In this document: piece by piece, positions 24,607 through 33,969 of the stretch | Layout of the letters: each line of letters begins with the position of its first letter | How positions within the stretch are numbered: the stretch's first letter is position 1 | NCBI GenBank assembly: GCA_030605085.1 | Contig: JAUWBH010000019.1 | Coordinates: 1 to 47,676 of the forward strand | Length of the DNA: 47,676 bases | Source: Promethearchaeota archaeon | Lineage (GTDB): Archaea > Asgardarchaeota > Lokiarchaeia > Sigynarchaeales > SOKP01 | Direction of reading: 5' to 3' | The notes under the pieces: generated by a model | The model's input: the letters and a program-made list of their open reading frames with translations, nothing else | What the model was told of the DNA's origin: nothing | Databases searched by the model: none | Made by a program: the position numbers and the translations under genes

Positions 24607-27252
24607 TTAAAATGTATCAATTAAAGTTCCTGCTACACCTCTTTCCCAGATTTCTTCCTTACTCATACCAGGAAAAAGATAATGCTCAAAATAATTGGCA
24701 ATTGTTCTAACTTTACCAATAGAGAAAACTTTTTCAAACTGTTCGTAAAACTCATTTTCATCTAAATCTACTGGTTTGAACTCTAGAGTTACTTTATCTT
24801 GTATTGATATAGATTTTTGCTGGAAGGCTTTAACTACCGTTAATCGAGTTAACCACCTTTTAAACTCCCCTAGTGAATATTTACCGTATTTGGCGCAAAC
24901 ATAACCTATAAATTGGTCAATCGCAGTTTTAGTACAAATAAGTTCGTCACGAAGCGAATCTGAACTGCTGTAAAGTGATCTGGATTGTATCCATAGCATC
25001 CATTGGGCTTCGGAAAATCCCATCCAACTTCTTTCCCTCCTATCGAAAAGCCCTTGAAATTCCGGGTTATCTCTGGAAATTCCAAATTTTTTCTCAATTC
25101 TTTCAAAGTCTATCGGTAAAAATTGTTGATTATTTGCGTATTTATTAATCCAACTTTCTCTAACCCTTATTGCGTCCTTATAGAATAAAAATATGTCGCG
25201 CTTAGAAATACCTTCAACTCTTTCCAAATAGTCGAGAATAAGTGCCATAAATTTCTTTTGCAAGTTAAACACACCACCAAATTCCTTAATAAGCTGATTT
25301 TTTGGTGAATCCTCACTGACCTCTAATCCGTACTTCTCAATTAGCTTAGTTCGAATTTGGGCACGTGACAGACCTAACGCGCTCATAATAATCATATCGT
25401 AAATCGGCAGAGGGGTTATTCTTTTGAGACCTCCTCCTCCTCTTTTAGCATTTAGCCCCATCTCGTGTGTTCGAAGATTTATAAATTCATCGATTTTCTC
25501 GCCTGAAGTTGATATACCAGACTTTTCCAAAAACTCTTTAAGCGGAAATTTTTCAATATATTCCGTTTCTCGTTCACCCAATTTACTATTACCATAATGA
25601 AGTTCAACTATGTGCCTTCTTGCGTAACTTCTTGATTTTTTTAAGTCTTTGTTATCTAAAAAGTCTATAATTGGGGCTGTTTTAACATTGTCAATACCAT
25701 TGTAAAAATCTTTTAAGTTCCCTCCATTATCAAACAAAACTCTTGTAATTGCTTGATGTAATTGCAGATATCCTTCTCTACCTACCACACCTTCAGATGC
25801 TACATGAAAATGTATTGCCCGGCTAATTTCCTGACGATACCTACCCCAGTTCTTTGTCTCGGACAGCCCACAGTAATACTGTTTAACATATTTGCCATCA
25901 GCCTCAAAACAGACTTCAATTAAATATAGATAACTACTGAATCCATTTTTCTTATAGTCATTTAAATCGTTAAAATTTTCAAGAGCCGCCTCAAAGTCAT
26001 CTTCGTTAAACGAAACGAAATGTCTATCGTGTTCATCTTTTTTTATCAATAAAAATTTATGAATTTTATGGTAGTTTTTCTCCGTTTCAAGCTTAGACAT
26101 TACTTCTTTAACGGCACCAGTAATCGCAGTTCTAATTCTATTAGCTTTATCAGTATTTCGAGATTTATCAAATTCACTAGTCGCATCTAACCTTTCAGTA
26201 ATTATCTCTTGAATTACATAATAAATAGGTTCCGTTCCATCCTCCTTTCTGTACCAAGTCGGCGCATTTTTAGCTAAATCGTCAAAGAATTTTTCGAACC
26301 CAACCGGATAATCAAGTAATGTATTTTCGTTTTCATAATCTATTATATTTTCTTTGTATTGATCAATAATTATTTGACCTTCTTGCTCTCCTATTATTTC
26401 TTTAATTCTTTTAAATACCCTATTTTCAACAGTTGTAAAAACTCCCCCTCTGCCAAATCTATTATTTGTCCCTAATATTGGAGTCTCCCCACTAAAAATA
26501 TCTGCAACTGAAGTTATACCAATAGTTAATAAATTTTTCCAATTTTCTCGCGTTCCTTGAATGGTTAACTCAACACCATCTTCTTTTTTATTTAGTCCTT
26601 GTTCATAGTATTTATGCATAAAACTAGCTAAAAGTAACACTGCAGGAGTTGCTCCTGCAGTAACTGAGGGTATAATTAGGAATACACCGGGGAACAGAGT
26701 ATCTTCTCCAAATTCTTCAAAAGATCGTAAATATTCTTCGAGTGCTATAGATTCATCTAAAGTAATACCGCCGTAAGATATATGGAAATCGATGGGGGAA
26801 AGACCCGTTTTTTCGGAAACCTCGTTTTTAACCTCGTCTATAGTACTTATAGCGGGGAGCTTAAGGTCAAGTTCATTATCTCCAGAACCGATTGTACTTA
26901 CAAAAGTGCATGTTATTAAACTCTCGTCGGATTGGTCTTGCTCGGTAGAAGCTTGATCTTGGACTGCTGAAATCGCCCCTAAAATTTCGTTGATGTAACT
27001 GTTCATAAGCCCGTAATCATTAGAGCCCGTTTTTTCAGATTGTGCCTTCTTTATGTTAAGAACTTCTGCTAACGAGAGATCTCGTGATTTTGAATCTTGA
27101 ACCAAATTTTTAGAATTTTGCACCATTTCCGCTGGCGGGACAATTTTCTGGTCGTCTGAAAGCGATATTTTGGACAATTCGCACCATAGGTTGTATTCTA
27201 ATTTCAAAAAACCTTTACAAATTCTTTTTACTCTTTTTTTATTCATCATCAT
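24607..27252 (-). CDS. Large nuclease: ubiquitin-like domain + GIY-YIG + HTH
   Basis: The long frame opens at 27309, but the start is probably one of three ATGs at 27252, 27249 or 27246, the last overlapping the preceding gene's stop; the protein is then about 880 residues. Residue numbers below count from 27309. Residues 131-215 look like a ubiquitin/beta-grasp domain: a beta hairpin, STIDEVKNEVSEKTGLSPID, a short FHISYGGITLDES strand, and closing FLIIPSVTAGA. Residues about 459-630 fit a GIY-YIG nuclease: SYLYLIEV, QYYCGLSE, GRYRQEISRAIHFH, GERETEYIEKF (candidate catalytic Glu) and GLNAKRGGGG. A helix-turn-helix (GLSRAQIRTKLIEKYGLE, about 647-664) follows, as in homing nucleases. The rest is helical and unassigned. 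It is probably coexpressed with the wHTH gene. Confidence 0.7.
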   Translation of the reverse strand: MMMNKKRVKRICKGFLKLEYNLWCELSKISLSDDQKIVPPAEMVQNSKNLVQDSKSRDLSLAEVLNIKKAQSEKTGSNDYGLMNSYINEILGAISAVQDQASTEQDQSDESLITCTFVSTIGSGDNELDLKLPAISTIDEVKNEVSEKTGLSPIDFHISYGGITLDESIALEEYLRSFEEFGEDTLFPGVFLIIPSVTAGATPAVLLLASFMHKYYEQGLNKKEDGVELTIQGTRENWKNLLTIGITSVADIFSGETPILGTNNRFGRGGVFTTVENRVFKRIKEIIGEQEGQIIIDQYKENIIDYENENTLLDYPVGFEKFFDDLAKNAPTWYRKEDGTEPIYYVIQEIITERLDATSEFDKSRNTDKANRIRTAITGAVKEVMSKLETEKNYHKIHKFLLIKKDEHDRHFVSFNEDDFEAALENFNDLNDYKKNGFSSYLYLIEVCFEADGKYVKQYYCGLSETKNWGRYRQEISRAIHFHVASEGVVGREGYLQLHQAITRVLFDNGGNLKDFYNGIDNVKTAPIIDFLDNKDLKKSRSYARRHIVELHYGNSKLGERETEYIEKFPLKEFLEKSGISTSGEKIDEFINLRTHEMGLNAKRGGGGLKRITPLPIYDMIIMSALGLSRAQIRTKLIEKYGLEVSEDSPKNQLIKEFGGVFNLQKKFMALILDYLERVEGISKRDIFLFYKDAIRVRESWINKYANNQQFLPIDFERIEKKFGISRDNPEFQGLFDRRERSWMGFSEAQWMLWIQSRSLYSSSDSLRDELICTKTAIDQFIGYVCAKYGKYSLGEFKRWLTRLTVVKAFQQKSISIQDKVTLEFKPVDLDENEFYEQFEKVFSIGKVRTIANYFEHYLFPGMSKEEIWERGVAGTLIDTF

Positions 27253-28858
27253 AGATTCTTCTCTCATGTCTTCTATAAGTACAAGAATAACAATATTTAC
27301 CATATTCAATATGTTCTTGGTTGCATTCAGGACAAATCTTAGTCATATCATCCCAACATTCCTTACAATATGAATAAGGTTCTTTATGACCTTTTCCACA
27401 TTCAATGCATTTCTTTAAATTAGGATTGGATTGTTTATCTATAAAAAAAACCAAGTTTGTTTTATAATAATCATAATAATACTCAACATCTTCTTCCATT
27501 TTTTTAATCTCAGTGTTGATAAATTTCTTAGGCTTTTTCATAAATCTTAATCCTAGTACATTTCTAAGAGTTGTATTAAGTTCCTCATAGAATTTCTGTA
27601 TAACATTATATTCTTCAATCTCATTACTCAAATGAGGGTATTTTTTTATCATTTGTTCCTCAAACCCTAAAAGGTCAATTTCTCTTACAAGGTAATGGTA
27701 AAAAATATCTTTAGCAATATGTTTTCTTATTGATTCTTCTTTTATTCCCATTTTATCAAGAGTAAGTCCAAAACTTCCAAATGGTATAAATTTTTCATTA
27801 TCTTTATGAAGACCAAAAGTGTCATTGAGCAATTTTTTAATTTTATTAAATCTTGAGGGGTCCTTCTCAAAAAAGGACCTAATTTCTCTACCAGGTGTAT
27901 ACTCTACATTTTGAGAGAACTTCAAATCGTCTATAATTTCCATTTGGTTATATATAGAAAATCTCATATAAATTTCTTCTAAAATAGCATTATAGAACTT
28001 TTGTTGGAGTCCTAACAATGTATATAGTGGTAATTCAACATTTTGAGATGTTATATTTTGAGAAGTTCTCTTAAGATTATGTTTTAGGTCAAATTCCAAG
28101 ACTTTGTAAAATCTTCTAAGAAACTTAAAATCCTTTATAATTCTTACATCTTCTATTAAATTGTATATAGATTTCTCATTTACAAGCTTTTTAGTGTAAT
28201 TATCTAAAATTTCCTTTGTTTTTTCGATATAAGAAGTTAAATGACTACATTCAAATTGTTCATATATCTCTTTTATAGCTTTATCCCTTACATGATATTT
28301 ATCCATGATAAGTTTTTCTTCTTTTATTTCTTCAGAAAATTGATTTTGGTAATCTTCTGTACCGTCTTTAAACTTTGGTTCAAAGTATTCACTATTAGAA
28401 AACTTAAAAACTATAAGATATATCATTTGTAATATAAAATCTAATTCCTTATCACTTCCCTTACTTAAATCTTCATATTCTTTTTCCAAGTTTTCTTCAC
28501 AGTATTTAACACATACAAACTTTCCGAGCATTAAAGCTTGAAAATTATTGTCTCTAAGTAGAGGATTAAAAAGTGTTTCTTTCATTGTAGGAATATGAGT
28601 ATCCTGAGGATAAAATTTTATTGGTTTAGAATATCTGAGACTTTCAAGATCTTCCAAACTAAGAAGTTTATGCTTATTATCATATATCTTAATTAGACCT
28701 TTATCTAAAAGATTTTTACAATGCTTACTAATTGTTTGTCTTGTTATCTTTAACTTAGATTCAAGTTGTTTTATGGTATATCCTTCATTCTTGGGGTGTT
28801 CAACTAAAAAATCCAAGATTTTTTTACCATTTCTGCCTACAATTTCTAAGGTCACCAT
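27239..28858 (-). CDS. Winged-helix protein with C-terminal zinc ribbons
   Basis: The product is about 539 residues; the ATG at 28858 is preferred, with GTG at 28867 as the alternative. Residues 1-70 form a winged helix: GRNGKKILDFLVEHP, YTIKQLESKLKITRQTISKHCKNLL, GLIKIYDNKHKLLS. The middle is long, helical and not recognised. The last 60 residues hold three CxxC ribbons (CIECGKG, CKECWDD, CPECNQ) and CYSC. It looks like a DNA-binding regulator or a recognition subunit. Its stop TAA overlaps the start of the GIY-YIG gene (ATGAATAA), so translation is probably coupled. An inverted repeat stands just before its start, a good candidate for autoregulation. Confidence 0.7.
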   Translation of the reverse strand: MVTLEIVGRNGKKILDFLVEHPKNEGYTIKQLESKLKITRQTISKHCKNLLDKGLIKIYDNKHKLLSLEDLESLRYSKPIKFYPQDTHIPTMKETLFNPLLRDNNFQALMLGKFVCVKYCEENLEKEYEDLSKGSDKELDFILQMIYLIVFKFSNSEYFEPKFKDGTEDYQNQFSEEIKEEKLIMDKYHVRDKAIKEIYEQFECSHLTSYIEKTKEILDNYTKKLVNEKSIYNLIEDVRIIKDFKFLRRFYKVLEFDLKHNLKRTSQNITSQNVELPLYTLLGLQQKFYNAILEEIYMRFSIYNQMEIIDDLKFSQNVEYTPGREIRSFFEKDPSRFNKIKKLLNDTFGLHKDNEKFIPFGSFGLTLDKMGIKEESIRKHIAKDIFYHYLVREIDLLGFEEQMIKKYPHLSNEIEEYNVIQKFYEELNTTLRNVLGLRFMKKPKKFINTEIKKMEEDVEYYYDYYKTNLVFFIDKQSNPNLKKCIECGKGHKEPYSYCKECWDDMTKICPECNQEHIEYGKYCYSCTYRRHERRIYDDE

Positions 28859-28868
28859 GTTAATCACT

Positions 28869-28997
28869 TTGTTAAAAATAATTTTAGATATTTAACAATA
28901 TTAATGTCTATTTATTTAATAATTTATTCTATTTCTTATTCATTTTTTCTGAATCATTGTTAAAAATGTATGGGGATTCTTCAAACTTATTTAACAA
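28869..28997. promoter_or_regulatory. Repeated TTGTTAAA operator-like half-sites
   Basis: TTGTTAAA (28869-28876) and TTTAACAA (28891-28898) form an inverted pair 14 bp apart at the very start of the winged-helix gene. A second pair of the same octamers stands at 28957-28964 and 28990-28997, toward the divergent nuclease gene. Two exact pairs in a 220-bp shared promoter region suggest a site for the adjacent wHTH protein. AT-richness makes chance occurrence possible. Confidence 0.4.
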
Positions 28998-29086
28998 GCT
29001 AATTTATAAGGGTTCATAATAATTCTATAATTAAATTTTAAAATAAAAAGTTAATTAATGTTAAATTTCAAAAAGTTGTAAAAAAT

Positions 29087-29977
29087 ATGGAAACAATTGA
29101 TACTACGGAAAAAGTAACTAAAGATTTAATCAGTGCAGGATATAAAGTCGCAGAAAATAAGAAAAATTCGCATGGAAATCCCCAATTTCATACAAGAGGC
29201 GCTGGAAATTCAGTTCCAGATATATTCTTTTGGGATGAGGCTTATGAAGAGGAGATTTTTAACCCGAAGTTTATTCCAAATAAAAAAAACCATATAAGAG
29301 CTGGTTTTATAGAGTTAAAAACAGGAGACCATTCAGGCGAATTATGGAGCGGAGTTATCCAAAATACTAGATATTATAGCTATTTCATTACTAATAAGGC
29401 TTTTGTCTCTGTGAATGGAAAAAATATTCATAATGTTGATGTATTTCTATTAGGAACTGCTTGGTCAAGAATGGGAATGATCTATAAAGGCGATGAGGGA
29501 TATCTTCCAAAACCAATAAAATTTTTTTCGGAAAAGTACAATGCTGTTATGATGCCATGTACTAAATTAATTCATAGCTGGCAACGAAAGTTCCAAAAAA
29601 TGAAAAATCTCGAATTAATGAACGAAAAAAAACAAATCGCACGAAATAAGATGAATGTAGAAACAGGAATAATGATTTCAAAAATTCCATTTAACGAGAA
29701 TGAAAAAATAAGTTATGAGTACTATGCGTGGATTGGAAATAGGTTCCTTCCTATGTTAGCTAAACAGAATAGACAACCAGAACTTATTACAACACGAGTT
29801 AAAGTAATTAATGAAACTGAAAAAGCAATACAAATAGAGACAAAATTGCAAGAACAAACTTGGCTCCCTAAAAGTCAAATAAAATCCGAATGTCTATTTG
29901 AAAAAGATGTTTGGGTTAATATTAGAATTCCATTATGGCTCTATTCAAAAAATGGAAATATATTTGGAATCGCATAA
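29087..29977 (+). CDS. PD-(D/E)XK superfamily nuclease
   Basis: The 296-residue protein has the fold's core: NSVPDIFFWDE (Pro44-Asp45), a hydrophobic strand AGFIELKTGDHSGELW with Glu76-x-Lys78, and IQNTRYYSYF as the following helix. This is the catalytic PD...ELK pattern of restriction-endonuclease-like enzymes and archaeal/phage nucleases. The C-terminal 120 residues are beta-rich and may bind substrate. It is divergent from the wHTH/GIY-YIG pair and shares their intergenic operator-like sites. The specific target is unknown. Confidence 0.75.
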   Translation: METIDTTEKVTKDLISAGYKVAENKKNSHGNPQFHTRGAGNSVPDIFFWDEAYEEEIFNPKFIPNKKNHIRAGFIELKTGDHSGELWSGVIQNTRYYSYFITNKAFVSVNGKNIHNVDVFLLGTAWSRMGMIYKGDEGYLPKPIKFFSEKYNAVMMPCTKLIHSWQRKFQKMKNLELMNEKKQIARNKMNVETGIMISKIPFNENEKISYEYYAWIGNRFLPMLAKQNRQPELITTRVKVINETEKAIQIETKLQEQTWLPKSQIKSECLFEKDVWVNIRIPLWLYSKNGNIFGIA

Positions 29978-30146
29978 AAAAATGTTATAATTCTCAAAAA
30001 ATTAATTTAAGTCAATAAAATTCAAGCTTTTTTTTCTAATTCTCGTATTTCCCTTTTTTTTTAGCTAAATCTTTGAACCTATCTATGCTAGCAAAATCTA
30101 TTATTTTAACTTTTTAAAGTAAATGCAATTACGAAACGAAAAAGCA

Positions 30147-31895
30147 TCAATAAAAATCCCATTCCTTAAAATAGTAGTTAGGAGGTAAAAATTCATTTGG
30201 ATCTACTACAACATCTACTAAATTGAATCCCTCTTCTATGATAGAATCTCGTATTACTGAATCAAGATCTTTAAGTTTTTCAACTCTTTTGCCTTTTCCA
30301 CCAAAAGCCTCGGATATTTTACTGAAATCAGTGTTTGGGCGATCAACTTCATAATAATCCCAATTAAAGATAAATGATTGAGCAAATTTAATATAACCTA
30401 ATGCTTGGTTATTCAGCACTACAATCGTGCAATCTAACCCTAATTTCACAATAGTCTCAAATTCACTTAAACCCCCATCCATTAAACTGCCATCGCCAGT
30501 TAATAAAATCTTTTTTGGTTTTTTCGCGCCTTGATTAATAGCATCAGCAGCATAACAGGTTCCAATTAACGCACCTACACCAAAACCCGTAGGACCAACT
30601 CCTCTAGGTGTTATTATTTTTCTACCTAAACTTTTAACCAAAAAATAAGGTCCAATCCATCGAGAACATGCACTTGCATCAGTTACTAAATAATCATCTT
30701 TGGACATATTATCTGAAATTGACTTTACAACTCTTTGAGGTTTAATAGGTTCAGTATTTAACCACTTCTTTTGGTCTCCTTCTTGGTAAAGCTTGCTTTT
30801 TTCTCTTAAAAGATTGATGTTTCTTTTTCTCCTTTTCAAGATTTCTTGGGAAGTGGAATAGTTACTATTTTTCAAATATTCTATTATTTTTCTAATAGTT
30901 GTTTTAGGGTCTCCGATTATTCCAAGTGGTTCATAATTAAGTCCAATTTCCGAAGGGTCTACATCAATTTGAATCATTTCAGTATTTCTACTTGGGTATT
31001 TAAAAAAAGCAGTATCATCTTCTGTTAAGCGATTGCCTACAGCGATTAATAAATCCACTTTTGTTTTAAGAAATCTGTGATTAGGTTTAATACCAAATAA
31101 TCCAATCGTTCCGAAATGCAAATCATCCTCGGATTTATCTGGGACCATTATTCCCTTTCCTGATGTTGTGGTAAAGACAGGGGCGGAAAGCATTTGCGAT
31201 AATTCTGCGATTTCATTGTAAGCTCCTGAAAGCACAGCTCCACCTCCAGAGAATATCGCTGGTTGTTTAGATCTCAAGATTTTCTTAACTACTTGCTCAA
31301 TTTTCTGATCATCAGGAGCAACCCTATTAGCATTAACTGAGTAATCTTCATTTAGCTTCGATGTAAATGCTTTGACCTTTAAATTAGATTTTAAAACATC
31401 TTCAGCAATAACTAAAGCAACTGCTCCAGGTCTTCCTGTGGTTGCTTTTTTAATCGCATAAGCTAAGAATCTCGGTAAATTTTCGGGCTCTGTAACATTT
31501 TCGATCCATTTTGTTATCGGTTTTAATGTATCGTAAATCTTAATCTCATGGGGGAAGTTTCGAAGTAGTTTTTTTGCTCTTATCATCCCTATAAGTGCGA
31601 GTATGGGAGACGCAGAACCTTGTGCTTCAGTTAAAGCGATTGGGAAATTCATAGAACCAGCCGCACCAGCATCACATACGCCTGGTTTTCCAGTGATTCT
31701 GCCATATGCGTCTGCGGCAAATGCAGCGTTGCGCTCATCATTTAATAAAACATGTTCAATTCCTTCTGTAGATTTAAAACCATCATATAATGCAAGTGTT
31801 AAGCCATCCGGGATTCCAAATACATGTGTAATACCGATATCTCTCAAGAATCTTGCTATTCCATGTCCAGATTTAATCGTATTAGATTCATTCAT
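30147..31895 (-). CDS. Thiamine-diphosphate-dependent enzyme (acetolactate synthase-like)
   Basis: The 582-residue protein has the three-domain plan of the acetolactate synthase/pyruvate oxidase group: N-terminal PYR domain (GIARFLRDIGITHVFGIPDG, catalytic Glu in LLNDERNAAFAADAYGR), a central Rossmann-like domain (AIFSGGGAVLSG ... LIAVGNRL), and the ThDP-binding domain (LLTGDGSLMDGG ... VVLNNQALGY). The substrate is not clear; leucine/valine genes are absent here, so a 2-oxoacid decarboxylase, oxalyl-CoA-decarboxylase-like or sulfopyruvate-type role is possible. AAGGA lies 8 nt before the ATG. The C-terminus is KEWDFY, nearly the same DNA as the LRR-family gene ends. Confidence 0.9.
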   Translation of the reverse strand: MNESNTIKSGHGIARFLRDIGITHVFGIPDGLTLALYDGFKSTEGIEHVLLNDERNAAFAADAYGRITGKPGVCDAGAAGSMNFPIALTEAQGSASPILALIGMIRAKKLLRNFPHEIKIYDTLKPITKWIENVTEPENLPRFLAYAIKKATTGRPGAVALVIAEDVLKSNLKVKAFTSKLNEDYSVNANRVAPDDQKIEQVVKKILRSKQPAIFSGGGAVLSGAYNEIAELSQMLSAPVFTTTSGKGIMVPDKSEDDLHFGTIGLFGIKPNHRFLKTKVDLLIAVGNRLTEDDTAFFKYPSRNTEMIQIDVDPSEIGLNYEPLGIIGDPKTTIRKIIEYLKNSNYSTSQEILKRRKRNINLLREKSKLYQEGDQKKWLNTEPIKPQRVVKSISDNMSKDDYLVTDASACSRWIGPYFLVKSLGRKIITPRGVGPTGFGVGALIGTCYAADAINQGAKKPKKILLTGDGSLMDGGLSEFETIVKLGLDCTIVVLNNQALGYIKFAQSFIFNWDYYEVDRPNTDFSKISEAFGGKGKRVEKLKDLDSVIRDSIIEEGFNLVDVVVDPNEFLPPNYYFKEWDFY

Positions 31896-31931
31896 AGATT
31901 TTATCCTTCAATATAAAATTTCAAAATATTC

Positions 31932-33689
31932 TTATTTTACTTTATGTCTTATTTTCAATATAATTAACAGGACAGAAAATGATATTACTGCTGATCCAAG
32001 AGACAATATTACAAATAAAACAGGAAATGCAACAACAACACCTATTAAAGCAGCAATGATTATCCATCCAAGATCCGTAAATTCACGTTCTAAACTACTA
32101 ACTACACTTCGTCTAATCCTAATTGAATCGCAAAGATTTACCCTTAATAAAAGACGTGCTTCATAGTCAAGCCAAATTGGAGGAATATCTAAACCTTCAA
32201 GAGTTAATTGCAAGAATCTTGTACAATCAGCGTCAAAAACATATCCGAGTTTAGCTCGTTCTTCTTTAGGTTGATTTGAAAATTCTATTTCTAATTGATG
32301 TCTTTCATCATAGCTCTCTACTGAAATTTCAAAAGCCCGTAATTTAATTTTATTATATTCATTTTCAAGGAATATTATGTCCCCATCTTCTATTCCGATG
32401 ATATCCATTGTTGTTTTTGGAATCCTACAAATATTCTTTTCCATATCATTTACTTCTGACCGACGAACTCGACAAAATACATACCTATAATTGAAGATAC
32501 GTCTATGGATAGGAGGAGTTCTTATTCTACTCTTAGAAATAAGGATCTCGTTTCCCTTTTTTAAACCAATCGCATTACGAGCACTCTGATCAACCCTTAT
32601 TTCCTCATCCTTTAGAAAATCACATTTATAACATCTTACTTGAGTCCTCATCATTCGATACTTATCAATGTATATATCCATTACCTCATTTAAAACTTGA
32701 ATATAATCCCCTTCTGATATGTCATACTTTTTCAATACATTTGAGTTTAGTTCGCAAATATAATTTCCCTTTGCTTTAGAGCGATCACTTGTACCCAATA
32801 TTGTTAAATCAGTGCCCTGAATGGGCGTTAAGGTGAAGAAGGAATATATTCGTTCAGAATTGGATTCAATACCATCGAATTTCGGAACTTCGGAAAACTT
32901 TTCTGTCAATTTCTCTTTTATTTTTTTAGATCTATCATCATTTTTATCTAATGGAGTATTGAACATTTCTATTGAAATATCACGCCTTTCTTCAGCGTTT
33001 AAGAAATTATTTATAATGTATTCTAGCATTTCCTTATGATTGAATGCTTTAAAGCTTGATCCCGTCGCTTTAAGTGCTTTTAGTCGAATGGGTTTATTTT
33101 TTTCATCAAGAATAATAGGTTTTTTTGGAACATAAGTATAAAAAGGATACAAATATTCTCCGTTCACTAATTCACAGTGTTCATTTATTTCTTTCAAGTC
33201 ATAATATATCCCTCGGCTCTCAGTCTTGTCCATAATTTTTAATTGATCTTCAGTTAAAAATAAAATAAATGCTTCTAATTGGGTACCGGGGGAGGGAATT
33301 ATTCCAGCTGGTACGGCGCCATAAGGAGCAAGATCTGCTAAATAAACAGAATCTACATTTGAACAACTACATTCAATTGCAAAGAAAGTTTTATCGTTTA
33401 AATCAGCTCCTTGAAATTTATGTTTTAATTGGGCAGGGTTACAATTTGAGCCATAACTTAATATTCCTATACGTCTGGATAAAGGAGTAACCCCTTTTTC
33501 TATACAATATTCTGAAATTGTTATACTGTCTCGTTCTTTAATAATACTTTCATCTAACGGTTTATTATCTTTTATTTTTATCTTAAAGAATTCTCCATCA
33601 TCATACATGAATGAGAATTTCGCTATTTTTCCCGGATAAACTATAGGTTTTACTCTGGGAGAAATAAAGCCTAATTTTTCAATATCCAT
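31932..33689 (-). CDS. Cyclotransferase-like + beta-barrel + membrane-anchor protein
   Basis: This 585-residue protein has an unusual layout. Residues about 74-200 resemble a gamma-glutamylcyclotransferase-like fold: GILSYGSNCNP with the substrate-loop YGSN, GTQLEAFILFLTEDQL and MDKTESRGIYY. Residues about 310-480 contain repeats of the type NVLKKYDISEGDYIQVL, ARNAIGLKKGNEILIS and TTMDIIGIEDGDIIFL, typical of double-psi beta barrels as in the Cdc48/VAT N-domain. Two hydrophobic helices (about 540-580) anchor the C-terminus. The function is unknown; glutathione breakdown is unlikely in archaea, so the first domain may act on gamma-glutamyl or other amines. It lies 36 bp upstream of the ThDP enzyme in the same operon direction. 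Confidence 0.65.
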   Translation of the reverse strand: MDIEKLGFISPRVKPIVYPGKIAKFSFMYDDGEFFKIKIKDNKPLDESIIKERDSITISEYCIEKGVTPLSRRIGILSYGSNCNPAQLKHKFQGADLNDKTFFAIECSCSNVDSVYLADLAPYGAVPAGIIPSPGTQLEAFILFLTEDQLKIMDKTESRGIYYDLKEINEHCELVNGEYLYPFYTYVPKKPIILDEKNKPIRLKALKATGSSFKAFNHKEMLEYIINNFLNAEERRDISIEMFNTPLDKNDDRSKKIKEKLTEKFSEVPKFDGIESNSERIYSFFTLTPIQGTDLTILGTSDRSKAKGNYICELNSNVLKKYDISEGDYIQVLNEVMDIYIDKYRMMRTQVRCYKCDFLKDEEIRVDQSARNAIGLKKGNEILISKSRIRTPPIHRRIFNYRYVFCRVRRSEVNDMEKNICRIPKTTMDIIGIEDGDIIFLENEYNKIKLRAFEISVESYDERHQLEIEFSNQPKEERAKLGYVFDADCTRFLQLTLEGLDIPPIWLDYEARLLLRVNLCDSIRIRRSVVSSLEREFTDLGWIIIAALIGVVVAFPVLFVILSLGSAVISFSVLLIILKIRHKVK

Positions 33690-33783
33690 TTTTATCTTTT
33701 CCTATATTTACATTTGATACATTCAATAATAATAATAATAAAAAGTAGGTTTTATTATATTAATTTTTATTACTTTATGAAAA

Positions 33784-33912
33784 ATGAACATAAAACAACG
33801 GTATTTTATTAAACACACTGAAATTAGGGATCTCAAGGAAGGTATCCTAGAACAGTATAATGAAGATTTTGTTAATCTAATTTATGTACGATTAAATAAG
33901 AAATTACATTAG
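33784..33912 (+). CDS. Small ORF resembling N-terminus of a PUA-domain RNA-binding protein
   Basis: The 42-residue peptide MNIKQRYFIKHTEIRDLKEG... resembles the pre-PUA start (KRYFLKKxEIKELKEE) of archaeal DUF1947/MCT-1-like proteins, but ends before the PUA barrel. It may be the remnant of a truncated gene or a chance ORF. It lies 58 bp before the MttB-like gene. Confidence 0.3.
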   Translation: MNIKQRYFIKHTEIRDLKEGILEQYNEDFVNLIYVRLNKKLH

Positions 33913-33969
33913 AAATCTTATTTATTCACGATTTATTTATTAAAATAAGTTAATTTACTTTTAAGAGTT

